Shown here: one piece after another, positions 1 to 6,047 of the stretch
Position numbering within the stretch: the first letter of the stretch is position 1
How the letters are laid out: each line of letters starts with the position of its first letter
DNA from: Candidatus Ventricola intestinavium
GTDB lineage: Bacteria > Bacillota > Clostridia > Christensenellales > Aristaeellaceae
Assembly (NCBI GenBank): GCA_018715105.1
Contig: DVMG01000264.1
Coordinates: 1-6,052, forward strand
DNA length: 6,052 nucleotides
Reading direction: 5' to 3'
The notes under the pieces: generated by a model
Database searches by the model: none
Told to the model about the DNA's origin: nothing
Seen by the model: the letters and a program-made list of their open reading frames with translations, nothing else
Translations under genes and position numbers: made by a program

Positions 1-58
1 AACGCCTCACGCACAAGGCGCAGATGCACATACTGCCATTTCTCACACTCAGGATGCG

Positions 59-64
59 TATAAA
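59..64 (+). promoter_or_regulatory. Possible -10 element for the Myb-like gene
   Basis: TATAAA at 59-64 matches five of six positions of a sigma-A -10 box. No good -35 box is seen 16-18 bases upstream, and a TG dinucleotide at 55-56 is one base out of place for an extended -10. Transcription would start near 71 and give a leader of about 97 nt. The reading frame of the gene is open through this region to the window edge, so the box is only suggestive. Confidence 0.3.
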
Positions 65-92
65 ACACTGCATCAACGCGCACCCTGTCATC

Positions 93-121
93 ATGACGGA
101 TGCCGGAAGGCACGCCGTCAT
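93..121 (+). other. Hairpin in the leader of the Myb-like gene
   Basis: ATGACGG (93-99) pairs with CCGTCAT (115-121), and inside it TGCC (101-104) pairs with GGCA (109-112) around a GGAA loop of the GNRA class, leaving a small 1x2 internal loop. This gives 11 base pairs in total. No T-tract follows, so it is not a standard terminator. A second weaker GC stem with a bulged T lies at about 124-140, just before the ribosome binding site. A role in translation or mRNA stability is inference only. Confidence 0.4.
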
Positions 122-167
122 CCCCTGCGCACTGCGCGGGAACCAATATGGAGGAGGGACAAGCAAC

Positions 168-1073
168 ATGGAAATGTCTGAAAGCATCCCGCGCCCGGTG
201 CAGGCAATCAGGCCGGTCCGGGGGCCGCATGGCGGGTGGCAGAAGCAGGAGATTGACGCGCTTCGCCAGAGCATTGAAGAGGCCGAAAAAAGCGGCGAAT
301 CCCTGCGCAGCGTCTTTGAGCGCCTGGGTATGCAGTTGGGGCGAAAGCCCAACAGCATCCGCAATTTTTATTATGCGCAGGTGCGTGCCCAGGAAGAAAA
401 TGGAAAGCCCCGCACGCTGCCGTTTGAAACCTTTTCCCCGGAGGAAGTCGAGCAGCTGATCGAGCGCGTGCTCACCGCGCGCGCTCAGGGCATGAGCGTG
501 CGCGCCTGTGTGCGCAGCCTGGCCGGCGGCGACCGAACGCGCATGCTGCGCTATCAAAACAAATACCGTTCCACCATCCGCACGCGGCCCGAGCTGGTGC
601 GCCGTGTCATGCAGCGGCTGAGCGAGGAAGGAACCGCCTTTGTCAGCCCCTATGTATCCGATGAAGAGGAAACGCCGCGCGTGCAGACCCTGGCGGGGCT
701 GAAAAAACGCGCGAAGCAGTCAGGCGATCCTCAGCTGGAGCAGCTTTTCTCCTCTCTGGATCATTTGATGGACATGGCCTTCTCCCACACCGGCGCATCG
801 GACGGCGCTCCCCGTCCGACGGCCCAGGACAGCGAAGCGCTGCGCCGGGCTGACCGATTGAGCGCGCACTGCGACATGCTGCGGATCGCCCTAGACGATG
901 AGCAGACACGCCGCGGCCGCCTTCAGGATGAAACCGAGGGCATGATCACACTCATCAAGGAATACATCGCCCTGCCCGACGCAGATCGCCTGAGCCACTG
1001 CGGCGCCTTCTGCCAGCAGGCGGCCGCCCGCCTGAGCGCTGTGGAATGCGCTCTGATGCCGGGTCAAAAATAA
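168..1073 (+). CDS. Myb/SANT-like DNA-binding protein, RsfA-like, function unknown
   Basis: A 301-aa predicted cytoplasmic protein. Residues 22-70 form a Myb/SANT-like helical domain: Trp24, an acidic first helix, then SLRSVFERLG and SIRNFYY in the recognition-helix position. Residues 87-136 look like a diverged second copy, with SVRACVRSL and MLRYQNKYRS at equivalent places. Residues about 220-265 are heptad-like and probably coiled coil, which suggests oligomerisation. Domains of this kind occur in Firmicutes regulators related to the sporulation factor RsfA, but here the family link rests on motif resemblance. The ATG at 168 was chosen because GGAGGAGGG (150-158) lies 9 nt upstream. An in-frame ATG at 24 would add 48 residues with no domain character and no good ribosome binding site. 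The gene is monocistronic and converges on the next. Targets are unknown. Confidence 0.75.
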   Translation: MEMSESIPRPVQAIRPVRGPHGGWQKQEIDALRQSIEEAEKSGESLRSVFERLGMQLGRKPNSIRNFYYAQVRAQEENGKPRTLPFETFSPEEVEQLIERVLTARAQGMSVRACVRSLAGGDRTRMLRYQNKYRSTIRTRPELVRRVMQRLSEEGTAFVSPYVSDEEETPRVQTLAGLKKRAKQSGDPQLEQLFSSLDHLMDMAFSHTGASDGAPRPTAQDSEALRRADRLSAHCDMLRIALDDEQTRRGRLQDETEGMITLIKEYIALPDADRLSHCGAFCQQAAARLSAVECALMPGQK

Positions 1074-1097
1074 ATTTCATCTTCATACAAGACGCGA

Positions 1098-1135
1098 GCA
1101 GGCCGTGAGCGGAGATCTTCCCGCTCACGGCCTGC
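1098..1135. terminator. Hairpin between convergent genes, probable bidirectional terminator
   Basis: A perfect 15-bp inverted repeat has arms at 1098-1112 and 1121-1135 (GCAGGCCGTGAGCGG and its complement) and an 8-nt loop. It lies 24 nt after the stop of the rightward Myb-like gene and 42 nt beyond the stop of the leftward surface-protein gene, where a shared terminator is expected. The T-tracts are weak on both sides: ATACTTCTTATG rightward and TCGCGTCTTGTATG leftward. Termination may therefore be partial, or the stem may mainly protect mRNA 3' ends. Confidence 0.7.
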
Positions 1136-1177
1136 ATACTTCTTATGTCCGCCTGCTCCAAGGGCGGCTTTCTCCGA

Positions 1178-2734
1178 TCAGTCGCAGACGTAATCGTCCT
1201 TCTGGCTGTCCGCACAAACGGCCGCATACAGGCATGCTACCGTGATCACCAGCAGCAGCCCGGCCCAGAAAATGCCGCTCCACTCATCGCCCGTAAGGCC
1301 GAGGAACATGGGGCTGTACACGCGCAGGGCAACCGCTTCCCCCAGCTGCGTCTGGCCGCCGTCCGTGGTCCAGGCCAGCGTCGCCCCCAGCATCTTTTCG
1401 CGGATGTTCTCCTGCGGCACATCGGCACGCACGCGCAGGTCAAGCACGCGTGTGTTCACCATCACGTTGCCGTCTTCCTCCTGGGCCGCATCCATGTGCA
1501 TGTCAAAAATCAGTGTGCCGTCCTGCTGAAGGGACACAGCCTGCATGGCCTCTTCGGCTTCCGGGGTCAGCACAGCGGCGGCATCCAGCGCGCTCCCGTC
1601 GTCTCCGCCGCCGGGCAGAGCCTGAGCGGGCGTGGCTTCCTGTCTCTGCGCTTCCTGTTCGTTTTCCTCTTCTTTCTCCGTGGGCTCTTCCTTCTGCGTC
1701 ACGAGGGAAAGCCCTTCGGGGAGCACGCAGGAGATCTGCACATCCGCCGCGGCAAGGCCCGCGTTGACGACCACCACGCGCAGAGCCATCTCTTCACCCT
1801 GCTTGAGCTGATCCGCCTCCGGCAGAAGCCGGGCCGTGATCTTCGGGCCGCATACCTGGATGCGGGGCAGCGACACCCGCTCACCGTCCACACGCAGCTG
1901 GCCGCTCAGCAGCCGCGTGGCATCCTCATCTCCCTCCAGCACATCGGCACCGATGCGTACGGGAAAGCGGATCACCGTGCTGCTGCTTGCAAGGCCCGTC
2001 TCATCCGGCGCCGCTGCCTCCGCGCGAATCCGGCCGGTCAGCTTTTTTCCCACGTGGGTGAAGCCCTGCACAGAGCCGGTCAGCTCCATGCCCTCCGGCA
2101 GCGTGAATTCCACCTCCACATCCTTGGGAGCCGTTCCGGCATTGCAGATCTCCACCTCATAGGTCAGGCTCTCTCCGGGGGCCATGCGTCCATCCTCGGC
2201 GCCCGTGGCCGTGGCCACGGCGCTGATGTCCGCCACGCACAGCTCAAGGGGCACACTTGCCCGATAAAAGCGCGTGCCCATGTTCATCTCGCATTCCAGC
2301 GTAACCTGTTCGCTCTCCTGACCCGGCGTCAGCGTCACTTCACGTGTAAACGTGGTCACAGACGGCGTGAGCACGCCGGTCTGCTCATCCGCCTGCGCGG
2401 GTGGGAGCACGGCTTCCCATGTGGTTTCCTGGGCCGGCGCAAGGCGCTCAGGCAGTTTCAGGGTCATCGTCACATGGGTCTCCACCGGGCGCGGGTTTCC
2501 GGCTGTCAGCGTGATCGTCTGCGACTTGCCCTCTTCAATTTTGCCGCTCTCTACGGCAATGTCAAGCGTCAGCTCCTGATCCATGGCGGAAACCGCCTGC
2601 GCTGTGCCGGCGGCCAGCCCGGTGGTCAGGCCCTCCTGTACGGCATCCAAAAAGGCCGGCAGGCCCTGCGCCGCGCCCGTCATCGGCCATAGCAGGCAGA
2701 GCGCGGCCAGGAAAATCATGCTCATCTTTTTCAC
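1178..2734 (-). CDS. Secreted, membrane-anchored protein with DUF11/CARDB-like repeats, function unknown
   Basis: A 518-aa protein counted from the GTG at 2734. Residues 1-22 are a signal peptide (KK, a hydrophobic core, then TGAA before a likely cleavage). Residues about 486-507 are a single C-terminal transmembrane helix followed by a short acidic tail, so most of the chain should lie outside the cell. Three beta-rich segments at about 54-165, 168-290 and 294-475 carry phrases typical of DUF11/CARDB-like Ig folds: leading -PGES- or -QGEE-, central -CNAGTAP- or -VNAG-, then -LPEGM- or -LPEGL-. The third is interrupted by a Glu/Gln-rich low-complexity insert at about 348-368 and an Ala/Gly-rich stretch. 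No catalytic motif, LPXTG signal or lipobox was seen. Such proteins usually serve as structural or adhesive surface components. It is divergent from the metal-sensor gene, with no evident functional link. Confidence 0.8.
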   Translation of the reverse strand: MKKMSMIFLAALCLLWPMTGAAQGLPAFLDAVQEGLTTGLAAGTAQAVSAMDQELTLDIAVESGKIEEGKSQTITLTAGNPRPVETHVTMTLKLPERLAPAQETTWEAVLPPAQADEQTGVLTPSVTTFTREVTLTPGQESEQVTLECEMNMGTRFYRASVPLELCVADISAVATATGAEDGRMAPGESLTYEVEICNAGTAPKDVEVEFTLPEGMELTGSVQGFTHVGKKLTGRIRAEAAAPDETGLASSSTVIRFPVRIGADVLEGDEDATRLLSGQLRVDGERVSLPRIQVCGPKITARLLPEADQLKQGEEMALRVVVVNAGLAAADVQISCVLPEGLSLVTQKEEPTEKEEENEQEAQRQEATPAQALPGGGDDGSALDAAAVLTPEAEEAMQAVSLQQDGTLIFDMHMDAAQEEDGNVMVNTRVLDLRVRADVPQENIREKMLGATLAWTTDGGQTQLGEAVALRVYSPMFLGLTGDEWSGIFWAGLLLVITVACLYAAVCADSQKDDYVCD

Positions 2735-2743
2735 TGGGATCAA

Positions 2744-2750
2744 CCTCCTT
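2744..2750 (-). promoter_or_regulatory. Strong Shine-Dalgarno that decides the GTG start of the surface protein
   Basis: On the minus strand AAGGAGG directly abuts an in-frame TTG at 2743, a spacing of zero that would not permit normal initiation. The in-frame GTG at 2734 lies 9 nt from the motif, a usual distance, and opens directly on the Lys-Lys of the signal peptide. The GTG is therefore preferred over TTG. An ATG three codons further on is the alternative. Confidence 0.75.
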
Positions 2751-2812
2751 GTGTGCCTTACTTTGGCCCGATTTTCCGGCGTCTATACCGTATTTCCACC
2801 GCATTTGGCCGC

Positions 2813-2841
2813 TTGACAAACCGTGCTCAATGCGCTAGCAT
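2813..2841 (+). promoter_or_regulatory. Sigma-A-type promoter of the ArsR/SmtB regulator
   Basis: A perfect -35 TTGACA at 2813-2818 is followed, after a 17-bp spacer, by TAGCAT at 2836-2841, which matches four of six consensus positions. The start site would fall near 2848, giving a leader of about 66 nt to the ATG at 2915. The consensus -35 paired with a weaker -10 suits a promoter that is kept repressed. Confidence 0.7.
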
Positions 2842-2842
2842 T
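2829..2842. promoter_or_regulatory. Candidate operator over the -10 box of the metal-sensor promoter
   Basis: AATGC (2829-2833) and GCATT (2838-2842) form a short dyad with a 4-nt centre that covers the -10 box. ArsR/SmtB proteins commonly repress their own genes from AT-rich dyads overlapping the promoter, so the position is right. The arms are only 5 bp and shorter than the 12-2-12 operators known for the family, so the assignment is tentative. Confidence 0.35.
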
Positions 2843-2914
2843 AATTTGGTTTCGATTTTATGAGGGGCTTCGCGTTTTTGCCGGCAGGGTTGCGCGCACA
2901 AGGGGGAGATTGCC

Positions 2915-3256
2915 ATGCAGGAAAGCCACAGGGATGATTCGCTTTGCGGCCAGGTACCCGGCCAGAGGCCGAGCGAAGAAGACATCGCCTCCCTGGCTGA
3001 ATTTTTCCGCCTCATCGGCGCCGATACGCGGCTTAAGATCCTGCTTGCGCTGGACGCATCCGAGCTGTGCGCCGGAGATCTGGCCGATTCATTGGGGATG
3101 ACGCCCAGCGCCGTCTCCAACCAGCTCAAGGCCCTCAAGCAGGCAAGGCTGATCACCGTGCGGCGCGAGGGCAAAATGCTTTACTACCGCCTAGCGGACT
3201 GCCATCCAAGGGAGATCATTCACCTGGCCATGATGCACCTGAAGGAGGAAGACTGA
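2915..3256 (+). CDS. ArsR/SmtB-family metal-sensing transcriptional repressor
   Basis: A 113-aa winged-helix repressor of the ArsR/SmtB family, of usual length. Residues 38-80 hold the core: RLKILLAL, then ELCAGDLA (metal-loop helix), then the recognition helix SAVSNQLKALKQARLI. The wing is RREGKMLYYRL at 83-93. Two metal sites can be read. The helix-5 site is Asp95, His97, His108 and Glu111, with exactly the D-x-H-x10-H-x2-E spacing of SmtB. The alpha3N site would use Cys52 and Asp55 (C-x-x-D, as in SmtB Cys61/Asp64) with N-terminal Cys11 and His5. This predicts Zn(II), Cd(II) or Pb(II) sensing, with metal binding releasing DNA. The start is ATG 2915, six nt after AGGGGGAG. It has its own promoter, is divergent from the surface protein, and points towards the P-type ATPase, its likely target. 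The exact metal cannot be fixed from sequence. Confidence 0.92.
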   Translation: MQESHRDDSLCGQVPGQRPSEEDIASLAEFFRLIGADTRLKILLALDASELCAGDLADSLGMTPSAVSNQLKALKQARLITVRREGKMLYYRLADCHPREIIHLAMMHLKEED

Positions 3257-3269
3257 CCTTTTTCCCGCC

Positions 3270-3291
3270 CCCGGCATGCGTCCATGCCGGG
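3270..3291. terminator. First hairpin after the metal-sensor gene
   Basis: A perfect 9-bp stem, CCCGGCATG at 3270-3278 with its complement at 3283-3291 and a 4-nt loop, starts 14 nt after the stop codon. No T-tract follows, so alone it is more likely a transcript-end stabiliser or pause hairpin than a terminator. Confidence 0.5.
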
Positions 3292-3297
3292 AAACGA

Positions 3298-3330
3298 CAG
3301 AAAACCGGGGCGCTGTGCCCCGGTTTTCTG
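3298..3330. terminator. Bidirectional intrinsic terminator
   Basis: A perfect 14-bp stem (arms 3298-3311 and 3317-3330, loop GCTGT) has a GC core flanked by AAAA on the left and TTTT on the right. The same structure works in both directions, with T residues closing the stem on either strand. It serves the rightward metal-sensor gene (stop 3256) and can back up the leftward small-protein gene (stop 3430). Confidence 0.85.
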
Positions 3331-3334
3331 CATG

Positions 3335-3356
3335 CTCTTGTTTTTAAAAGCAAGAG
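3335..3356. terminator. Third dyad in the convergent terminator zone
   Basis: CTCTTG (3335-3340) pairs with CAAGAG (3351-3356) around an A/T-rich core TTTTTAAAAG that is itself nearly self-complementary. Leftward transcripts would meet this A/T dyad before the 14-bp terminator at 3298-3330. Rightward transcripts would read its run of five T residues at 3341-3345. It may assist release in both directions, or it may be a simple palindrome. Confidence 0.4.
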
Positions 3357-3429
3357 TCTCCTCCAGGCGGAATCCCGCCGCGGCGTCCGGCATCCGTTTT
3401 TCCTTTCTGACTGATGCCGTTCGATGCGC

Positions 3430-3696
3430 TCAGGAATCCGCTTCGCCTGTCTCAATCTCCTCTTCCTCCACGTCAAACACATCTTCCTCGCCATCCAGGA
3501 TGAGAATATCCTCCTCGTGGGCATTCTTCGCCTGCAAAATCATCTCCAGCGTATCCACGTCCACGGCGAAGATGGTTTCCTGGGAGGCTGCATGTTCTTT
3601 GATATAGCGCGCAACAGCGGCCGCCTGCTTGCGGTTCATCTTAAAGACAATGGCGCGATGTTCGCTGCGGGTAACCGGCGCCTGCTTTTCATCCAT
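3430..3696 (-). CDS. Small acidic protein, unrecognised
   Basis: An 88-aa protein with no family I can name. Residues 1-59 look like a small mixed domain: a short basic helix (MNRKQAAAVARYIKEHA) followed by TIFAVDVDTLEMILQAK. Residues 61-88 form a very acidic tail with 15 Asp/Glu in 28 positions. There is no Cys, no signal peptide and no membrane segment, so it should be cytoplasmic. The start is the ATG at 3696, with AAAGGAAG about 8 nt upstream and a good promoter at 3738-3766. Codon use, a plausible ribosome binding site and a full promoter support a real gene. It lies downstream of the ATPase on the same strand, but a terminator separates them. Acidic tails can buffer cations or mimic DNA, but either role here would be a guess. 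Confidence 0.75.
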   Translation of the reverse strand: MDEKQAPVTRSEHRAIVFKMNRKQAAAVARYIKEHAASQETIFAVDVDTLEMILQAKNAHEEDILILDGEEDVFDVEEEEIETGEADS

Positions 3697-3737
3697 AAAA
3701 ACAACTTCCTTTCTTTGTCCGTATGTTCCGATTGCAT

Positions 3738-3766
3738 TTTATATTCTCCGGTTTCACGCCGGGCAA
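3738..3766 (-). promoter_or_regulatory. Sigma-A-type promoter of the small acidic protein gene
   Basis: On the minus strand TTGCCC (3766-3761) and TATAAA (3743-3738) are separated by exactly 17 bp. They match four and five of six consensus positions. Transcription would start near 3731, giving a leader of about 35 nt. A perfect TTGACA at 3800-3795 followed by GATAAG at 3778-3773 (16-bp spacing) could be a second, tandem promoter. Confidence 0.6.
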
Positions 3767-3817
3767 AATCAGCTTATCATGGCGGGCCGGGCGCTGTCAA
3801 GCGCATCCCGCCTGGCC

Positions 3818-3850
3818 AAAAAAGCTTTCTCTCCCGGATGGGAGAGAAAG
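3818..3850 (-). terminator. Intrinsic terminator of the P-type ATPase gene
   Basis: On the minus strand an 11-bp perfect stem (arms 3850-3840 and 3835-3825, 4-nt loop) is followed one base after by six T residues (3823-3818 read as A on the plus strand). It lies about 115 nt beyond the ATPase stop codon and upstream of the promoter of the small acidic gene, so the two minus-strand genes are probably separate transcripts. Confidence 0.85.
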
Positions 3851-3964
3851 AAGATTGGTTCAAAATCGGGAAATCCCTTTGAGGAAACAGCCCTTATACC
3901 GGAGGAACAAGCGCTGTCCCCCGTTCCCGGATGCACGAAGTTTTTCACAACATGGGCGCTTGAT
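3851..3964. other. Noncoding 3' trailer of the ATPase gene
   Basis: No credible gene lies between the ATPase stop and its terminator. A loose inverted repeat, CCGG...GGAAC (3899-3908) against GTTCCCGG (3923-3930), is the only structure seen, and it is too imperfect to call. The stretch appears to be a 3' untranslated trailer of about 115 nt. Confidence 0.4.
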
Positions 3965-6031
3965 TCAGGCACGCATGGCGCGCATCGCATTGAGCACGCA
4001 GATAAGCGCCACGCCCACATCCGCAAACACGGCCGCCCACATGCCGGCCATGCCCAGTGCGGCCAGGGCCAGCACGCCGATCTTCACGGCCAGTGCGATG
4101 GCAATGTTCTGCCTGGCCAGCTGGCGCACCCGTTTGGCCACCCCGAGCGTCTGGGGCAGGCGGTCCATCTCGTCGGTCATCAGCACGATATCCGCCGCCT
4201 CAATGGCCGCGTCAGAGCCCAGAGCACCCATGGCGATGCCCACATCCGCGCGGGTCAGGGCCGGTGCATCGTTGATCCCGTCGCCGACAAACACGGTGCC
4301 GCCTTCCCCGCAGATCTTTTCCAGATGCGTGAGCTTATCCTCCGGCAGCAGCTGTGCATACACAGTGTCCACCCCCACATCGTGCGCCACGGCTCTGGCC
4401 GGCGCTTCACGGTCTCCCGTGAGCATGACTGTCCGGGTAATGCCCTGCGCCTTCAGGGATGCAAGCGCTTCCTTTGCTCCCGGTTTCACGATGTCTGTCA
4501 GGCAGACATAGCCAACCGCTTTGCCGCCCCGCGAAACGTAAATGCGCGCCGCGTCCTTCTCGCATGCCGCATCTTCAAACGCGATGCCATGCTCCGCCAT
4601 CAGAGCCATGTTTCCGGCGAAAACCTCTTCTCCTCCGGCGGTTCGGGCCTGAACGCCGCGCCCGGCAATTTCCCGTTCCATCGCGGCAGATACGGGCGCA
4701 ATTCCCCGTTTTTGGGCTTCCCGCACCGCTGCAAGGGCCAGCGGGTGGTTGCTGTCCGCCTCGGCCGCGGCAATCAGGCCAAGGACGTCCTCTTCGCGAA
4801 ACCCGGACAGGGCATGCACATGGGCGACGCTGAATTCGCCTGTGGTCAGGGTGCCCGTCTTGTCAAAGACAAACTGGCTGACATGGCACAGCGCGTCGAG
4901 ACTGTCTCCGCCTTTGACCAGGATGCCGCGGCGTGCCGCCGAACCGATGCCGGCAAAATAACACAACGGCACGGAAATCACCAGGGCGCAGGGGCAGGAG
5001 GCGACCAGGAAGGTCAGCGCCCGATAGATCCATACGCGCCACGTCCCCAGAATCATGGAGGGAACCAGGGCCAGCACCACGGCAAGGCCGACCACAATCG
5101 GCGTATACACGCGGGCGAAGACCGTGATGAAGCGCTCGGCCGGCGCTTTACGCTCCTGTGCATCCTCCACCATGGCAAGAATGCGGCTGACGGAGGATTC
5201 ACTCAGCGGCTTGACAACCCGCGCCGTGATGACGCCGCTTTGCGCGACAAAACCGCTGAGCACGCTGTCCCCCGGCTCGGCCGTGCGCGCGACGCTCTCT
5301 CCGGTGAGCGCGGACGTATCCATCTCCGACACCCCTGTGAGCACCACCGCGTCAAGGGGCACACGCTCTCCCGGGCGCACGCGGATCTCTTCTCCAACGG
5401 CGACATCCGCCGGATCCACACTGACAAACGCGCCATTCCTTCGGACGAACGCCTCTTCCGGGTTGAGCGCCATCAGGGCTTTCACCTGCCTGCGGGAGCG
5501 CCCTACGGCAAAGCTCTGGAAACATTCGCCTACCTGATAAAAAAGCATGACCGCACAGCCTTCGCGCATCTCTCCGATGGCCATGGCCGCCAGCGAGGCG
5601 ATCGCCATCAGAAAGTTTTCATCAAACATATGCCCCGTTCCCAGCGAACGCACGGCCGACATCAGCACCGGATATCCTGAAACCAGATAGCAGGCGAGCA
5701 GAAGCACGGTTCCAACAACCGGCGGGACAGGCAGCAGCATTCCCGCCACAAACAGCGCAAGCGCCGCAACAAGGCGCGGAACATCCTTTTTGGCTTCCTC
5801 ATCGTTTCCGTGGTCATGCCCGCAGCCGCAGGCTTCCCCATGCGCATGATCATGTCCACTCCCGCAGGCTTCCCCGTGCGCATGATCATGACCGCACCCG
5901 CAGGCTTTTCCGTGCGCATGATCCTTTTTTTCGTGAGCGTCCTGCCCATGGGAATGCCCGCAGGCGGTGGAATCATGGTGCCCGGCCCTGATGCCGCCGG
6001 CCTCTACAGCCAGATTCTCGTTGTCCTTCAC
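3965..6031 (-). CDS. cadA/zntA-like: P1B-type heavy-metal-exporting ATPase (Zn/Cd/Pb class, CadA/ZntA-like)
   Basis: A 688-aa membrane pump that would export divalent soft metals at the cost of ATP. All core motifs are present: TGES (243-246, actuator), SCPC in membrane helix 6 (345-348), phosphorylation site Asp390 in DKTGTLT, the P1B-specific His429-Pro430, TGD (538-540) and GDGINDAP (583-590). Lys650 and Asp671 in the last helix pair, 21 residues apart as in ZntA Lys693/Asp714, place it in the Zn/Cd/Pb subgroup rather than the Cu subgroup. Eight membrane helices are expected: about 86-171 (four), 302-362 (two) and 641-685 (two). The usual N-terminal HMA domain with GxTCxxC is absent. Residues 1-77 are instead a His/Cys-rich tail with three 12-residue repeats. 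The start is GTG 6031, with GGAGAGGTG 7 nt upstream and an in-frame TGA just before it. The promoter lies outside the window. Confidence 0.95.
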   Translation of the reverse strand: MKDNENLAVEAGGIRAGHHDSTACGHSHGQDAHEKKDHAHGKACGCGHDHAHGEACGSGHDHAHGEACGCGHDHGNDEEAKKDVPRLVAALALFVAGMLLPVPPVVGTVLLLACYLVSGYPVLMSAVRSLGTGHMFDENFLMAIASLAAMAIGEMREGCAVMLFYQVGECFQSFAVGRSRRQVKALMALNPEEAFVRRNGAFVSVDPADVAVGEEIRVRPGERVPLDAVVLTGVSEMDTSALTGESVARTAEPGDSVLSGFVAQSGVITARVVKPLSESSVSRILAMVEDAQERKAPAERFITVFARVYTPIVVGLAVVLALVPSMILGTWRVWIYRALTFLVASCPCALVISVPLCYFAGIGSAARRGILVKGGDSLDALCHVSQFVFDKTGTLTTGEFSVAHVHALSGFREEDVLGLIAAAEADSNHPLALAAVREAQKRGIAPVSAAMEREIAGRGVQARTAGGEEVFAGNMALMAEHGIAFEDAACEKDAARIYVSRGGKAVGYVCLTDIVKPGAKEALASLKAQGITRTVMLTGDREAPARAVAHDVGVDTVYAQLLPEDKLTHLEKICGEGGTVFVGDGINDAPALTRADVGIAMGALGSDAAIEAADIVLMTDEMDRLPQTLGVAKRVRQLARQNIAIALAVKIGVLALAALGMAGMWAAVFADVGVALICVLNAMRAMRA
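5816..5923 (-). repeat. Three tandem 36-bp repeats encoding a 12-residue His/Cys unit
   Basis: Three adjoining 36-bp units (5923-5888, 5887-5852, 5851-5816) encode DHAHGKACGCGH, DHAHGEACGSGH and DHAHGEACGCGH at ATPase residues 37-48, 49-60 and 61-72. They differ at a few bases, and one second Cys is changed to Ser in the middle unit. The in-frame length of 36 bp lets copy number vary by slippage or recombination without breaking the gene. Each unit offers four His and one or two Cys as metal ligands. Confidence 0.9.
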
Positions 6032-6038
6032 GATGGTT

Positions 6039-6047
6039 CACCTCTCC
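6039..6047 (-). promoter_or_regulatory. Ribosome binding site fixing the GTG start of the ATPase
   Basis: GGAGAGGTG on the minus strand lies 7 nt before the GTG at 6031. A TGA in the same frame at 6040-6038 excludes any further upstream start, and no other start codon lies nearby. This makes the GTG start nearly certain. Confidence 0.8.

Noticed and set aside
24..167. Longer N-terminus for the Myb-like protein, starting at ATG 24
   Set aside because: The extra 48 residues lack domain character, the region contains a hairpin and a possible -10 box, and the only strong ribosome binding site serves the ATG at 168.
1145..2692. A 515-codon plus-strand open frame opposite the surface protein gene
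   Set aside because: It is an antisense shadow of a GC-rich gene. Its translation is Arg/His/Gln-rich with no domain, signal or ribosome binding site, while the minus-strand frame has a signal peptide, repeats and a membrane helix.
2751..2812. A minus-strand promoter for the surface protein (TATAGA near 2783-2778)
   Set aside because: No acceptable -35 box lies 16-18 bp from TATAGA, so the promoter of that gene could not be assigned.
2860..2937. A 25-codon upstream ORF overlapping the start of the metal-sensor gene
   Set aside because: No ribosome binding site precedes its ATG and the peptide has no notable features. Chance is the simplest explanation.
3629..5680. A 683-codon plus-strand open frame opposite the ATPase
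   Set aside because: The minus strand encodes a complete P1B ATPase with every signature motif. The plus-strand product is low-complexity, runs through a terminator and a promoter, and has no family resemblance.
5816..5923. CRISPR-like array of 36-bp repeats
   Set aside because: The units adjoin directly with no spacers, stay in frame, and encode a conserved His/Cys peptide within the ATPase.
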